From Cepaea nemoralis (Eukaryota; Mollusca; Gastropoda; Stylommatophora; Helicidae), in contig JACEFZ010027761.1 of NCBI GenBank assembly GCA_014155875.1, forward strand, positions 484,001 to 548,000: a stretch of DNA of 64,000 nt. The letters run 5' to 3'. The notes below the pieces were generated by a model that was not told where the DNA came from, did no database searches, and was given only the letters and a program-made list of their open reading frames with translations. Of this stretch, positions 1 through 9,654 are shown one piece after another. Each line of letters opens with the position of its first letter. Position 1 is the first letter of the stretch. A program made the translations under genes and the position numbers.

Positions 1-361
1 CAGCCTGTTCATTCCCCCGCACCCCCGCATGGCCAGGGCTAAATATCCATGCAATTCTCACAATCTGTGATCTCTGAAGAAACGAGAGCCTTTCCACACG
101 AAACATTCCTTTCTCAGCCTTACTTAGCATACTATTTGAATCCGTAAAGAATACAACGTGTGTTGCAGTGGTCTCCTCTAGCCACCGGAATGCCACTGTT
201 ACTGCCTCCACCTCCATTCTCATGCTGGAAGTCGTAGTCTCATATGCCAGACTCTCCTTTTTCAAGACTCGTCCATTAGCATTTGCAATAAAGCCCCAGC
301 CACTATGTCTGTTTCTCACCACTGACCCATCGGTGTAGATGACTATGTCACCTTGATGTGT
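1..361 (-). pseudogene. RNase H segment of a non-LTR retrotransposon, copy A, cut by the LTR element
   Basis: The minus strand encodes the central part of a LINE-type RNase H domain and looks identical to 8957-9317. It reads from the TDGS region through the FFTDS motif to SPGHAGVRGNEQA and then leaves the window at position 1. The reading is cut at 361 by the LTR retrotransposon. Copy A resumes on the far side at 8753-8798, so it was one piece before insertion. It is a fragment with no start of its own. Confidence 0.85.
357..361. other. Left target-site duplication TGTGT
   Basis: TGTGT directly abuts the LTR end at 362 and is repeated at 8748-8752. The uninterrupted paralogue at 9313-9317 has TGTGT once in the same context, which gives the empty site and confirms a 5-bp duplication. 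Confidence 0.95.
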
Positions 362-859
362 TGTCATCATCTTGCTCTTATCTATCTATCTAAGCTCGGG
401 TTCATACAGGCAACAATAAACTTCGTTCGCTATGATATAGAACATTTATTGTATTGCATCGGCGCGGTGGGTTAACAGCCCGCGCTATAGTACATATCAC
501 AGATAGTTAACATCAAACACATAGTTGTCATACAACAATCTAGCACACTATCTAGCCTATGTATATATATATCTATGAATATCTATTGAGTCCCTCTCAG
601 GCAGGCCTTGTTGCCTCTCTCAAGTCCGTCTGTCCTCTGCCGGTCTCCACGTGTCCTAATCCGACACGGGCGGTAACTCTGTCCGAGTTCCTCGTGGACC
701 CCGCAATAGGCGGGCCACGTCAGTGTCCACGGAACCATGGACTCGATGACCAGTCTTTCGAGAAGGCTCTAGATTACTCGGGTCCTGAGCGACTCGCTTC
801 TATCCCTTGGGCTGGAGTTGCAGCCCTCTAATAATATATCTAAAGGTGAGGCGGTGACA
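362..859 (-). repeat. 3' LTR of the Gmr1-like element
   Basis: This is a 498-bp LTR with TG...CA ends; the outer bases read TGTCA and TGACA. It pairs with 8250-8747. Differences from the other LTR are two substitutions near 654-662 and one near 816. Short open frames inside it (such as 559-831) are present in both LTRs and are not credible genes. Confidence 0.95.
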
Positions 860-880
860 GGATTCCCCCCTCCCCCCTGA
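860..880 (-). other. Polypurine tract next to the 3' LTR
   Basis: Read on the minus strand, two runs of G split by A end just before the 3' LTR (AGGGGGGAGGGGGG then AATCC). This is the expected plus-strand DNA primer of an LTR retrotransposon, and its position fixes the orientation of the element. Confidence 0.85.
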
Positions 881-2516
881 TATGATTTGTTCTTGGGTAA
901 TTAGATCTGTTCTAATTCTGTCACCGAATCACATAAAGTTGGTGTTTGTAGTTTGGTGGACAGTAACCTGGTAACCTACATATTGGCACTAAAACTCATG
1001 TATTCTCCTATACAACACTTCTCTGATTTGGTGAAGAGATCACTCTGTCTCTCGTGTCCTTAAAAATGCTTATCTGACCGAAGTTACGTGACGTTTTAGT
1101 AGTTGTATTTACAACCCGCCCTTCTCATAGTACCCCATTGGTACCAAGACAATTAACCTCTGTATTAAAGAGGGTTAACAAGACCGAAGTCCTGGCTAAA
1201 TAAGTACACCTTCAAATCTTGATCTGTGTGTGCATTTCAATACACTTTTACTCTCGTATGTTGTATAATGCTAAATATGCAGTTACCTTGTTCTTTTATC
1301 CCCCTCAGACTACATGTGTCCCTGTTGGCTTGTTAGTGTGTTGACTAATAAGTTGCTGTGTCTAATAAAGTGACTGTATTTTAAATTGATAGTGTTGAGT
1401 TTTAAGGTTTGTGTACCGTGTGTGCTGAATGTGTGGTGTATTTCCAAGCGTCACGAGTTGGGATAAACTCAATCATGAATTACTGCACTGTGTGCAATAC
1501 ATGATCAGGCATTCCAAGTAGTGGTGCTTAGATGTATCCTAACTGCTAAACTAAGTATATTACACTAACTATTAAATTAAACTCACTATTAAACTAAGTA
1601 CTACACATGTATTAACAAATTAGACAAGTCATGCAATTTGACATGAAAGACGCAGACAAATTACAATAAATACGTTTTGCGTACAATTTGTCCGCCAAGT
1701 GTATCGTTCTCTCATTTAATCCTTTCACGCAGTCATTCACTCACCTTTCATTCAAAATAGTATTTGGTTAAAATATATAATTAAAGTTGAGGTAAGTGTT
1801 ATTGCCCTTAGAAAAAATGGACTAGGCGATATTTGCCCTTTAAGAAAATACGTACTTTTTGTACGATGAATCAAAAATAGGTTGTAATTTACATAGAGAC
1901 AATTTTATAGGACGGTTCTTTAGCCTATGAATGGCACCGCCTGTAATATTAAAGTAGAATATGTACAAATTACAGGTTAACACATTTTATATACATCGTT
2001 AATGCAAATATAATACATATTTAATATTAAAGTAAATAATTAATTAAATAACTACATCCAACGATGATGTGCGCGTTGTCCTCCTGTCCTTAGCGTGTTA
2101 TGCCATGAATGTTAAAGTTAGTATGGCTGTCTCTTGAGTGTTGTAGTCGATGTCGTTCTGTTTCGGCTGTTTGCAAAGTTTCGTAGCAACAGCAAGTATG
2201 CATTGTTCTCAATGTCCCGTATGAAATATTATAGTATTCAGAGTCAGTTCACTGGTTGATATTATTGGTTGAAACACAGTTACCGTTTCTTGCTGGAATC
2301 GTTCTAGAGCTTGGGCACTTGATAGTATAACTTTTAAAGTCTAGCTCTTAAAGTATAGGTGGTCTTAATGTATAGCCCTTAATGTATCATGTTCATGGGT
2401 GTCGTAAGTAACCTAATCACTGAGAGTACTCTAGCAGGTGTAGAGTTACACTGTTATATGCAACCGACTAAAAGTATCACAGTTTATAGTATGGCGAATG
2501 GTCAATGTGCTAAGAG
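881..2516 (-). other. Long non-coding stretch between pol and the polypurine tract
   Basis: About 1.6 kb of AT-rich sequence follows the pol stop. I see no open frame of useful length and no similarity to envelope or other viral genes. It may be a long 3' untranslated region, or the remnant of a lost third gene. Confidence 0.6.
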
Positions 2517-2777
2517 TCATTCTACTGGCGCATTCGTCTGCCGTGATAATAGGTCAGCCATAATGTTATCGGTGCCTTTGATATGGCGGATTTCGAAGTC
2601 GAAATCTTGAAGTAGAAGACACCATCTTTGTAACCGGTGGTTTTTGGGCGACCCATGGTTAAGGACTAATAATGGCGAACTGTCTGTGAGGACCACAAAA
2701 TGACTACCCAAGAGGAACTTAGATAATCTCAATACACAAAACAAAAGGCTTAAAGCCTTCCAATTCCACTGTGGCAT
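2517..2777 (-). pseudogene. C-terminal RNase H part of pol, out of frame
   Basis: This frame continues the RNase H domain where the main pol frame ends. It carries the second catalytic aspartate in the VVLTDSSPLLVL stretch and ends with the typical Gypsy phrase GTDNIMADLLSR. Overlap with the pol frame at 2719-2777 shows that one inserted or missing base near 2750 separates them. The first Met is not a real start. The shift leaves the main pol product without the end of RNase H, so this copy is probably defective, unless a programmed shift is used. Confidence 0.88.
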
Positions 2778-5700
2778 AACGAGTCTCAGCCTTCTTTAGT
2801 TTGCGGCTCACGTAGAGAATCGGGTGTCTTACGCCATCCACTTCCTGCATTAAACATCCTCCTATTGCGATAGCGCTAGCATCTGTGGTCAAAATAAAGG
2901 GTAAATTTATGTTGGGTAATCGTAAGACTGGTGGATTAGAAAAAATATGTTTCAATCTACACATTGCATCATCTAAGCTGGTACTTTTACAAATTTTTGA
3001 TGGATGATTTTTAGTTAACATATCAGAAAAGACTGAGGTGAGTTCTGCCCAATGTGGAATGAATTTGGAATAATAGTTAATAAGACCTAGTAGACTTCTA
3101 ATTTGTTTCTTTGTGGTAGGCACTTCTAGATTAAGAATCTTGGAAACAATTTTATCATCAGTCAACAATTTGCCTTCAGAAATTCTATGACCAAGGAAGT
3201 CTATTTGTGTATAGCCTATTTCAACCTTGGAAGGTTTGATAGTAAGTCCAAAAAGAGAGATTTGGTTGAAGACTTGTTTCAGGGTAAGTAAGTGAGAAGT
3301 CATATCAGAAGAATGGACGCATATATCATCAATATAGGCTACTACATCTTTAATTCCGTGTAATAACAATCTTGTTAGTCTAACAAATGTGGCCGGTGCG
3401 TTCTTCAGGCCAAAAGGAAGATATAGCCATTCGTACAAACCGAGGGGTGTTGCGAATGCTGTTATATGTCTACAAGAAGGGTGTAGTGGGACTTGCCAAT
3501 ATCCTTTCGCTAAGTCGGTCTTGGAAAATAAGGATGATTGAGCCATATTTAAAATAAGATCTTCACAACTGTTCATTGGCTCTGCATCCGTTGTTGTTCT
3601 TGTATTTAATACTCTATAGTCGATGCACAAACGGATTGTCTGGTCCTTCTTTTTCACCAGAACAATCGGTGAAGAATATTGAGACATCGATTTTTGAATA
3701 ATGCCATTCTTCTCTAAATCTAAAATTTCTTTATCTAAATTAGATCTGTAATGGAGAGGAATAGAATATGGTCTACATTTGACCGGTCTTAGATCTGTCA
3801 GCACAATTGAATGTGTTATTTTATCAGTGCGTCCAGGTTTGTTAGAAAAGATAGACTTATAGTCGTCAAGGAGAGTCAAAATGTCTTGTCGCTGTTGTTG
3901 TGTCACAGTGTCAGAGATATGTATGTCATTTATACTCCCGTCGTCAGTCATAATTGGTACAGGGATTTCAGTATTGTCCACGTCTGTCTGATTTATTACA
4001 GCTGCTACTGTTTGTAAATTGTCCTCGATGTCAATGTCGTCGTCGTCGAGATCAATTGTCAATATGTCGTCAAATTTGTCGTCGTTGTCGATATGACAGA
4101 TTGTCGGTAATGTCCATATGTCTTCGTCGTTTTTGTCGTCGTAAGAGTGTGTCGTTAACGATGTTTCGTTTGTCGAGGTGTCATTCCGTTGGGAAATTGT
4201 CGTTTCGTCTCCGTCACCAGTTTGTTGCGTCTGCTCATTTGTCTCCATGTCCTGTCTAGCATAGTATGGTTTCAACATATTTACATGGAATATTTTCAAC
4301 TTTCCATTTAAAGAGATTTCGTAATCTACTTCTGAAATTCTTCTAATGATCTTAAAAGGTCCCTGCCAAGAGGTTGACAGTAAATCTCTTTTGTCAGGTA
4401 GGAGTAGTAAAATATCCTGACCTGGATTTAGTACAATTGTTTTTGCACCTCTATTGGCGTACTGCCTGTATTTAAAACCTTTCTCCTGTAGTGATGTTCT
4501 GGCCAATATACAGGAACGTATGATTTTGTCTCTGGTGTCAGTGACCAAATCATAGGTAGAAATGGGAAGTTGGATATCTACAGGTTGTGATATGATCTCT
4601 TTATAAATGGTGAGAGGTCCTCTTGGGTTCGCTCCATACATCAATTCGAAGGGAGAGAACCCTGTACTTGATTGTGGGACTTCTCTATATGCGAACAGCA
4701 CCGTTGGGAGAAGTATGTCCCAATCGGCTGGATTTTCAGCTGTCACTTTAGATAGCATATGTTTCAGGTCCCCATTTAGTTTCTCGCAGATACCATTTGC
4801 GGCCGGTCGATAGGGACTGGTGAAACATTGCTTGATGCCTAGTAACTTAGTTACTGATTGGGTGGCATTCGATATGAACTGGGTTCCTCTATCAGAAATG
4901 ATTTTCTCCGGGAAGCCAAAACGGGAGAAAATATTTAGTAATATGTCCGTTACATCCTTAGAGGAGATAGATCTTAATGGAAGCATTTCGGGCCATCTCG
5001 TACATAAATCAATAAGAGTAAAAATATATCTATTCCCCTTATTTGAAATGTGATTCAACGGACCTACTAGGTCAACTGCCACGATTTGGAAAGGCCTCGA
5101 GGCAGTTGTCGTTGATTGGACTTCTGCTGTAGGGTTTTTTCCCTTTTTCACCAGTTTCTGACATATATCACAAGATCTACAAAAGGTTCTTATATCTTGG
5201 CAAAACTTCGGCCAATAAAACTGAGTGAGGACCCTAGCCCTGGTCTTTTCATACCCCATATGACCTCCAAAAGGGGAGTCATGGGCTATTTTTAGAACTT
5301 TGTCTCGATGTGCTTGTGGTAACACTACTTGCTGTATCGTGGTATGTTTTGTTGTGTAAAACCTAGTTAAGATGTCGTTCTGTAGCCTAAATGTCCACGA
5401 TGCGTTCTTAGTTAATTTTGGTTTAAGTCCTACTAACTTAAAGTATGGTGCAAGTGTAGGATCTGTTTTCTGTTCATTTCCAAAATTGATGTTAGTTGAG
5501 TTTGGCGCTATTATTTCTAATGATTCCTGCAGTTGGTCAGTGTTGGTTTTATGGGTTGTCTGTCGTGTTATTGCATTTGTGTGTTGTGTGTTTTGTTGCA
5601 CATTTACAGGCTTGGTATTTGGTAGCTCGGTAGCATCCTCAATTCGAGGTTTTAATTCGGTCGTATCGTTCATAGATTCGACCGCCCCTGCATTGTACAC

Positions 5701-6102
5701 CTCGGTGAATTCTTTCTGAATTACCTCAGTGGTTGTCTCCCTTGGTATTTTGGCAGATTGAGACAAGCATGAATGGTGTTTCTCTGTAGCGTCGCTGTTT
5801 GTGTGGTGGATACCGTGTTTATGCTCCCACTCTTTGATTTCCTTTTCAGAGCATGGATGTATGTTGGGTAAATTACCAAGTATAATATCAGCGACTGGAT
5901 TGTCAAGGACAGCGCACAATACTTGTCCTGATATGAACGGTGTTCGAATTTCGACCAGAGCAAGGGGGTATTTCTCTATAGTACCTGAGAATGTGCGACA
6001 AGTCACATGTTTGTCTGTGTAGTCTTTAGTGTCTATTAATGTTTTCTTAACCCCACAGAGCGTTGCGCCGGAATCCCGAATTAATGTGCACTTTTTAGTT
6101 AT
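2719..6102 (-). CDS. pol: Pol polyprotein: protease, integrase, reverse transcriptase, RNase H (N-terminal part)
   Basis: The open frame runs from just after an in-frame stop at 6103-6105; the first Met at 6006 lies after the protease active site. A retropepsin D-S-G triad is encoded at 6067-6075. Counting from the Met at 6006: integrase zinc-binding residues H242, H249, C279 and C282; integrase core D312, D372 and E408 (35 residues between the last two); GPY/F-type module with WQGPFKI at 547-553; reverse transcriptase about 740-940 with D831 and YIDD at 891-894; RNase H start near 1037 with TTDAS. Integrase therefore precedes reverse transcriptase. The protein enzymes would cut the polyprotein, copy the RNA and insert the cDNA. 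The frame is cut at 2719 by a single-base shift. An acidic linker (about 585-690) separates integrase and reverse transcriptase. Confidence 0.93.
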   Translation of the reverse strand: MTKKCTLIRDSGATLCGVKKTLIDTKDYTDKHVTCRTFSGTIEKYPLALVEIRTPFISGQVLCAVLDNPVADIILGNLPNIHPCSEKEIKEWEHKHGIHHTNSDATEKHHSCLSQSAKIPRETTTEVIQKEFTEVYNAGAVESMNDTTELKPRIEDATELPNTKPVNVQQNTQHTNAITRQTTHKTNTDQLQESLEIIAPNSTNINFGNEQKTDPTLAPYFKLVGLKPKLTKNASWTFRLQNDILTRFYTTKHTTIQQVVLPQAHRDKVLKIAHDSPFGGHMGYEKTRARVLTQFYWPKFCQDIRTFCRSCDICQKLVKKGKNPTAEVQSTTTASRPFQIVAVDLVGPLNHISNKGNRYIFTLIDLCTRWPEMLPLRSISSKDVTDILLNIFSRFGFPEKIISDRGTQFISNATQSVTKLLGIKQCFTSPYRPAANGICEKLNGDLKHMLSKVTAENPADWDILLPTVLFAYREVPQSSTGFSPFELMYGANPRGPLTIYKEIISQPVDIQLPISTYDLVTDTRDKIIRSCILARTSLQEKGFKYRQYANRGAKTIVLNPGQDILLLLPDKRDLLSTSWQGPFKIIRRISEVDYEISLNGKLKIFHVNMLKPYYARQDMETNEQTQQTGDGDETTISQRNDTSTNETSLTTHSYDDKNDEDIWTLPTICHIDNDDKFDDILTIDLDDDDIDIEDNLQTVAAVINQTDVDNTEIPVPIMTDDGSINDIHISDTVTQQQRQDILTLLDDYKSIFSNKPGRTDKITHSIVLTDLRPVKCRPYSIPLHYRSNLDKEILDLEKNGIIQKSMSQYSSPIVLVKKKDQTIRLCIDYRVLNTRTTTDAEPMNSCEDLILNMAQSSLFSKTDLAKGYWQVPLHPSCRHITAFATPLGLYEWLYLPFGLKNAPATFVRLTRLLLHGIKDVVAYIDDICVHSSDMTSHLLTLKQVFNQISLFGLTIKPSKVEIGYTQIDFLGHRISEGKLLTDDKIVSKILNLEVPTTKKQIRSLLGLINYYSKFIPHWAELTSVFSDMLTKNHPSKICKSTSLDDAMCRLKHIFSNPPVLRLPNINLPFILTTDASAIAIGGCLMQEVDGVRHPILYVSRKLKKAETRYATVELEGFKPFVLCIEII

Positions 6103-6103
6103 T
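6095..6103 (-). promoter_or_regulatory. Gag-pol overlap, possible +1 frameshift site
   Basis: The gag stop is at 6095-6097. The pol frame is +1 relative to gag and has a stop at 6103-6105, so only eight bases are open in both frames. The gag codons in this window are AAT AAC, then TAA, followed by AAAAG. Pol expression would need a +1 (or -2) shift right at the gag stop, or reinitiation. This is a reading of frames only. Confidence 0.55.
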
Positions 6104-7624
6104 TACAAACCCTGTAGAAAAAACTAGTTTGCCTGTAGATGACAAAGCAGCGTTTGCTGTTTCATTTGAAATAGGGATAGTGTGGCCACATAGTAATGTT
6201 GTGTCAAGTTGGAACTTTGTACAGGTGTTGCACTTACTGTCTGTAATGGTGTTAATAATGTGTACAGCATTCCCAAGCTCGCTTTCATTGTCGTGTTGAT
6301 TATCACATTCATTCAGTGATTCAATCTCTTCGTCAGACGACGTTTCTACTAGTGCAGCATTGGCCTGTTTCAATAACTTACGTCCATCACAGAAGCGACT
6401 ATAGTGGCCAAAACTTCGGCAAAAGAAGCATTTGACCGCTCTCTGGTAAGCGTTGCGCTTAGTTTTCTGCTTCTCCACCATCATTTTGAGGTGGTGAGGA
6501 TAGTTAGGCGATTTGTCGCACATAGAGTAAGTGTCGTGACTCAAACCGCAATATTGGCATTTCGCTACTTTACCGACATTGGTGCGCGGTTTAAATTTAC
6601 TCTCTGTTTGTTTGGAGTATTTGGTGTTCACTACTGCAGCTGCTGTATCGTTGTGACTTATGTTCAGCTGAAAAATGTCTCTATTTGCTGTGAAAAATGC
6701 ATTCCCCTTTGCCTCTATTTCCTGAATACTTTTACAGTCCATTTGTTTTAAGAACTTAGCAAAAGGTGTGGGGATGGTGCTAACTATTTTGTCAATAATA
6801 ATAAGCTCTTTAAGTTTGTCATTGCTATTGTTGGTTTTAGCCGAGTTAATCCATTTTGTGCACACGTCTTGGACTGTACTGACATAATCTATAAAGGTTT
6901 GGTTTGGTTGTGGAGATAATTTGGCAAATTGTTGTTGGTAACCTGCAGTATCTAAAGAAAAATGTTGGAGAATGCGTTGTTTTAAGTAATCATAGTCTTT
7001 TCGCATTTCCTGTGGTACTGTCTCTATTACTTTTAGTGGTTCAAGAGCTAAGTTTCTCATTAGAATAAATGCCCAATCTGTTTTTATGATCTTATGGTAG
7101 GCCATGAGACACTCAAAATTTTCCAAGTAGACGCTGATGGAATCTCCTGAGCAGAACGCCTTCACGAGGCCTTTATACTTGTTATATTTTTGTTCTTCCT
7201 CTTTGCTTCTTAGCTTACTTACCGATATTTCTGTGTTGGACTCAATCTCCATCTGTTTTAGTTTTATTTGCGTCTCGGCATTCAATTGGGCTTGTTTGGC
7301 CGCCGCCTCAAGCTCCATCTGTTTTTCCTGAGCCTGCAATTGTAATTTCTTCTCTTCAATTTGTAATTGCATCTTTTTCTCTTCTGCCTCAATTAGCATT
7401 TTCTTTTCTTCTGCCTCAAGTTGCAATTTCTTTTCTTCTGCCTCCATTTGCAATTTCTTTTCTTCTGCCTGCATTTGCATTTGCCTTTGTTTTTCCTCTC
7501 GTTCTATCGCTCTTTCTTCACGGGCAATGTTTTCTGCGTGCGTTTTCTGTGCCCATTCTGACAGTTTCTCTTCTTTATAACCTAATTTTATTCCTTGCTC
7601 AATGCATTTATCTAAGCTAGACAT
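6095..7624 (-). CDS. gag: Gag-like protein with coiled coil and two zinc knuckles
   Basis: The 509-residue frame starts with ATG at 7624, about 625 bp inside the 5' LTR. Residues 35-145 are a charged coiled coil built from repeats of the type AEEKKLQ. Residues 165-315 resemble a retroelement capsid (stretch YLENFECLMAYH). Two zinc knuckles follow: C356, C359, H363, C369 and the canonical C399, C402, H407, C412. Gag would form the particle and bind the element RNA. The frame is intact, and its stop overlaps the start of the pol frame. Confidence 0.9.
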   Translation of the reverse strand: MSSLDKCIEQGIKLGYKEEKLSEWAQKTHAENIAREERAIEREEKQRQMQMQAEEKKLQMEAEEKKLQLEAEEKKMLIEAEEKKMQLQIEEKKLQLQAQEKQMELEAAAKQAQLNAETQIKLKQMEIESNTEISVSKLRSKEEEQKYNKYKGLVKAFCSGDSISVYLENFECLMAYHKIIKTDWAFILMRNLALEPLKVIETVPQEMRKDYDYLKQRILQHFSLDTAGYQQQFAKLSPQPNQTFIDYVSTVQDVCTKWINSAKTNNSNDKLKELIIIDKIVSTIPTPFAKFLKQMDCKSIQEIEAKGNAFFTANRDIFQLNISHNDTAAAVVNTKYSKQTESKFKPRTNVGKVAKCQYCGLSHDTYSMCDKSPNYPHHLKMMVEKQKTKRNAYQRAVKCFFCRSFGHYSRFCDGRKLLKQANAALVETSSDEEIESLNECDNQHDNESELGNAVHIINTITDSKCNTCTKFQLDTTLLCGHTIPISNETANAALSSTGKLVFSTGFVNN

Positions 7625-8249
7625 TTTGTGTTTTACTTGTTTGTAATGTTTATAAAGTTAAATCCCTTAGAAAAAATGTTGGGGAGTGGAAAATTTAGTT
7701 ATCTCCCTTAATTATTAATGTGTAAATCAAAATGCAAGGTTATGTTGGTTACAAGGTCATGAATATGCAAACAAATCAATATGATACAAAATGATACAAT
7801 GATGGAAGGTGAGAAGTACAGCTTAGAGTTGCAATGGGTATGGAATGAAACTTAGCTTTCAATCCCAGAACTCGCCGATGTTGTCTTGTACTCTCGTCAC
7901 TGTTGGAAAGGTTACATAGGTTGCACGCGGCACTATTTGCGGAACAATCTGCTCGTAGAGTGAGAAAACATTAGTAACGGTCAAAAAATGTCACAGTCAT
8001 GTCAAAAATAGTTTACAGAATAACAATAATGAGGCACACTGCGGAGGCACTGCTGTGACGCTGCTGAGGGACTCAGATTAATTCTATTTTATCGCTAGAT
8101 AGCTACTAATTTTTGTAAACTTGTAAAGTTAACAATTTGTGTTACCAAAATCAATTTGATATGATTAATTAAGTAATTTTACATGGCAATTAATAGCTCT
8201 TTCGCAAAACATTTTATGCCAAAACCGGAAAACTAGCCCCCAAAAAGCC
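7625..8249 (-). other. 5' leader with primer-binding-site candidate
   Basis: This stretch between the 5' LTR and gag has no gene. Seven bases inside the LTR, at 8242-8225 on the minus strand, is TGGGGGCTAGTTTTCCGG. Its first eight bases equal the known tRNA-Pro primer site start TGGGGGCT, with weaker agreement beyond. The primer assignment is therefore tentative. Confidence 0.55.
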
Positions 8250-8747
8250 TGTCATCATCTTGCTCTTATCTATCTATCTAAGCTCGGGTTCATACAGGCA
8301 ACAATAAACTTCGTTCGCTATGATATAGAACATTTATTGTATTGCATCGGCGCGGTGGGTTAACAGCCCGCGCTATAGTACATATCACAGATAGTTAACA
8401 TCAAACACATAGTTGTCATACAACAATCTAGCACACTATCTAGCCTATGTATATATATATCTATGAATATCTATTGAGTCCCTCTCAGGCAGGCCTTGTT
8501 GCCTCTCTCAAGTCCGTCTGTCCTCTGCCGGTCTCCACGTGTCCCAATTCGACACGGGCGGTAACTCTGTCCGAGTTCCTCGTGGACCCCGCAATAGGCG
8601 GGCCACGTCAGTGTCCACGGAACCATGGACTCGATGACCAGTCTTTCGAGAAGGCTCTAGATTACTCGGGTCCTGAGCGACTCGCTTCTATCCCTTGGGC
8701 TGGAGATGCAGCCCTCTAATAATATATCTAAAGGTGAGGCGGTGACA
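8250..8747 (-). repeat. 5' LTR of the Gmr1-like element
   Basis: This is the 498-bp partner of 362-859, with the same TG...CA ends. It should hold the promoter for minus-strand transcription. Three substitutions separate the two LTRs. Confidence 0.95.
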
Positions 8748-8752
8748 TGTGT
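8748..8752. other. Right target-site duplication TGTGT
   Basis: This matches 357-361 and directly follows the LTR end at 8747. Confidence 0.95.
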
Positions 8753-9654
8753 GTTGCTCTGGATCAGCTGTTGCACTTCAAACTCAGTGCGGCCCGCTTG
8801 CAGAACCTCTGCCGATCCCTCGCAATCTAATTCTTTCCACATATGGGTTCTTGGTCTGTTCCTCCGCCTTCTCCACCTGGTCCCGAAAGCGCACGACTAC
8901 CTCCCTCTTGACCATAGGCAATCTACCACCAAGAGGTGCATTCCCTGCTAGCCTATCAGCCTGTTCATTCCCCCGCACCCCCGCATGGCCAGGGCTAAAT
9001 ATCCATGCAATTCTCACAATCTGTGATCTCTGAAGAAACGAGAGCCTTTCCACACGAAACATTCCTTTCTCAGCCTTACTTAGCATACTATTTGAATCCG
9101 TAAAGAATACAACGTGTGTTGCAGTGGTCTCCTCTAGCCACCGGAATGCCACTGTTACTGCCTCCACCTCCATTCTCATGCTGGAAGTCGTAGTCTCATA
9201 TGCCAGACTCTCCTTTTTCAAGACTCGTCCATTAGCATTTGCAATAAAGCCCCAGCCACTATGTCTGTTTCTCACCACTGACCCATCGGTGTAGATGACT
9301 ATGTCACCTTGATGTGTGTTGCTCTGGATCAGCTGTTGCACTTCAAACTCAGTGCGGCCCGCTGCCCATTCTCTGCACTCACGACCCAGTGTTATTATTA
9401 CATTGTGCCAGTTCGTCATGTCTTCCGGAACTTCAACCGCACTCTTTTTCACGATTGATGGTCTCTAGATCACACACCTGACGTATAGAAAGTTCCGCAT
9501 GTGCCATCCATGACCTGCCTCGTCTTAGTCTATGACCCTTGACTATATCCATGGCTGCATACAGCTGGTGATCTCTACCTGCAGCAACTCTCAGGTACCA
9601 TTTGGCCTGAAGGACTGTTTCCATAAGAGTGACGCGGTAACTATTGCCTGACAA
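8753..9654 (-). pseudogene. RNase H region of a non-LTR retrotransposon (copy B) with tandem duplication
   Basis: An open frame from 9452 to 8784 encodes a full RNase H domain. It has YTDGS (D56), E95, FFTDS (D119), SPGHAGVRGNEQADRLAG (H156, D166) and a basic tail. RNase H of I-type LINEs removes template RNA during target-primed synthesis. An overlapping frame 9654-9433 reads upstream sequence one frame off, so the copy is broken. The block 8799-9363 (565 bp) is followed at 8753-8798 by a second copy of its own upstream end. The LINE segment was therefore duplicated in tandem before the LTR element entered copy A. No reverse transcriptase was found upstream. Confidence 0.82.

Larger units (their letters stand above)
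362..8747 (-). mobile_element. Complete Ty3/Gypsy LTR retrotransposon, Gmr1-like (PR-INT-RT-RH order)
   Basis: An 8386-bp element lies on the minus strand between 498-bp LTRs and is flanked by a 5-bp target duplication. In transcription order it holds the 5' LTR (8250-8747), a primer-site candidate, a leader, gag (7624-6095), pol (6102-2517), about 1.6 kb without coding potential, a polypurine tract and the 3' LTR (859-362). The integrase domain precedes reverse transcriptase. That is the Ty1/copia-like order known within Ty3/Gypsy only from the Gmr1-like group. The LTRs differ at only three positions that I can see, so insertion was recent. One frameshift in RNase H probably inactivates it. 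No envelope-like gene was seen. Confidence 0.93.

Noticed and set aside
559..831. 90-codon frame in the LTR (also 8447-8719)
   Set aside because: Present in both LTRs, no known domain, and on the strand opposite to the element; probably incidental.
881..2516. An envelope-like gene in the Gypsy element
   Set aside because: No open frame, signal peptide or membrane segment was found on the element's coding strand.
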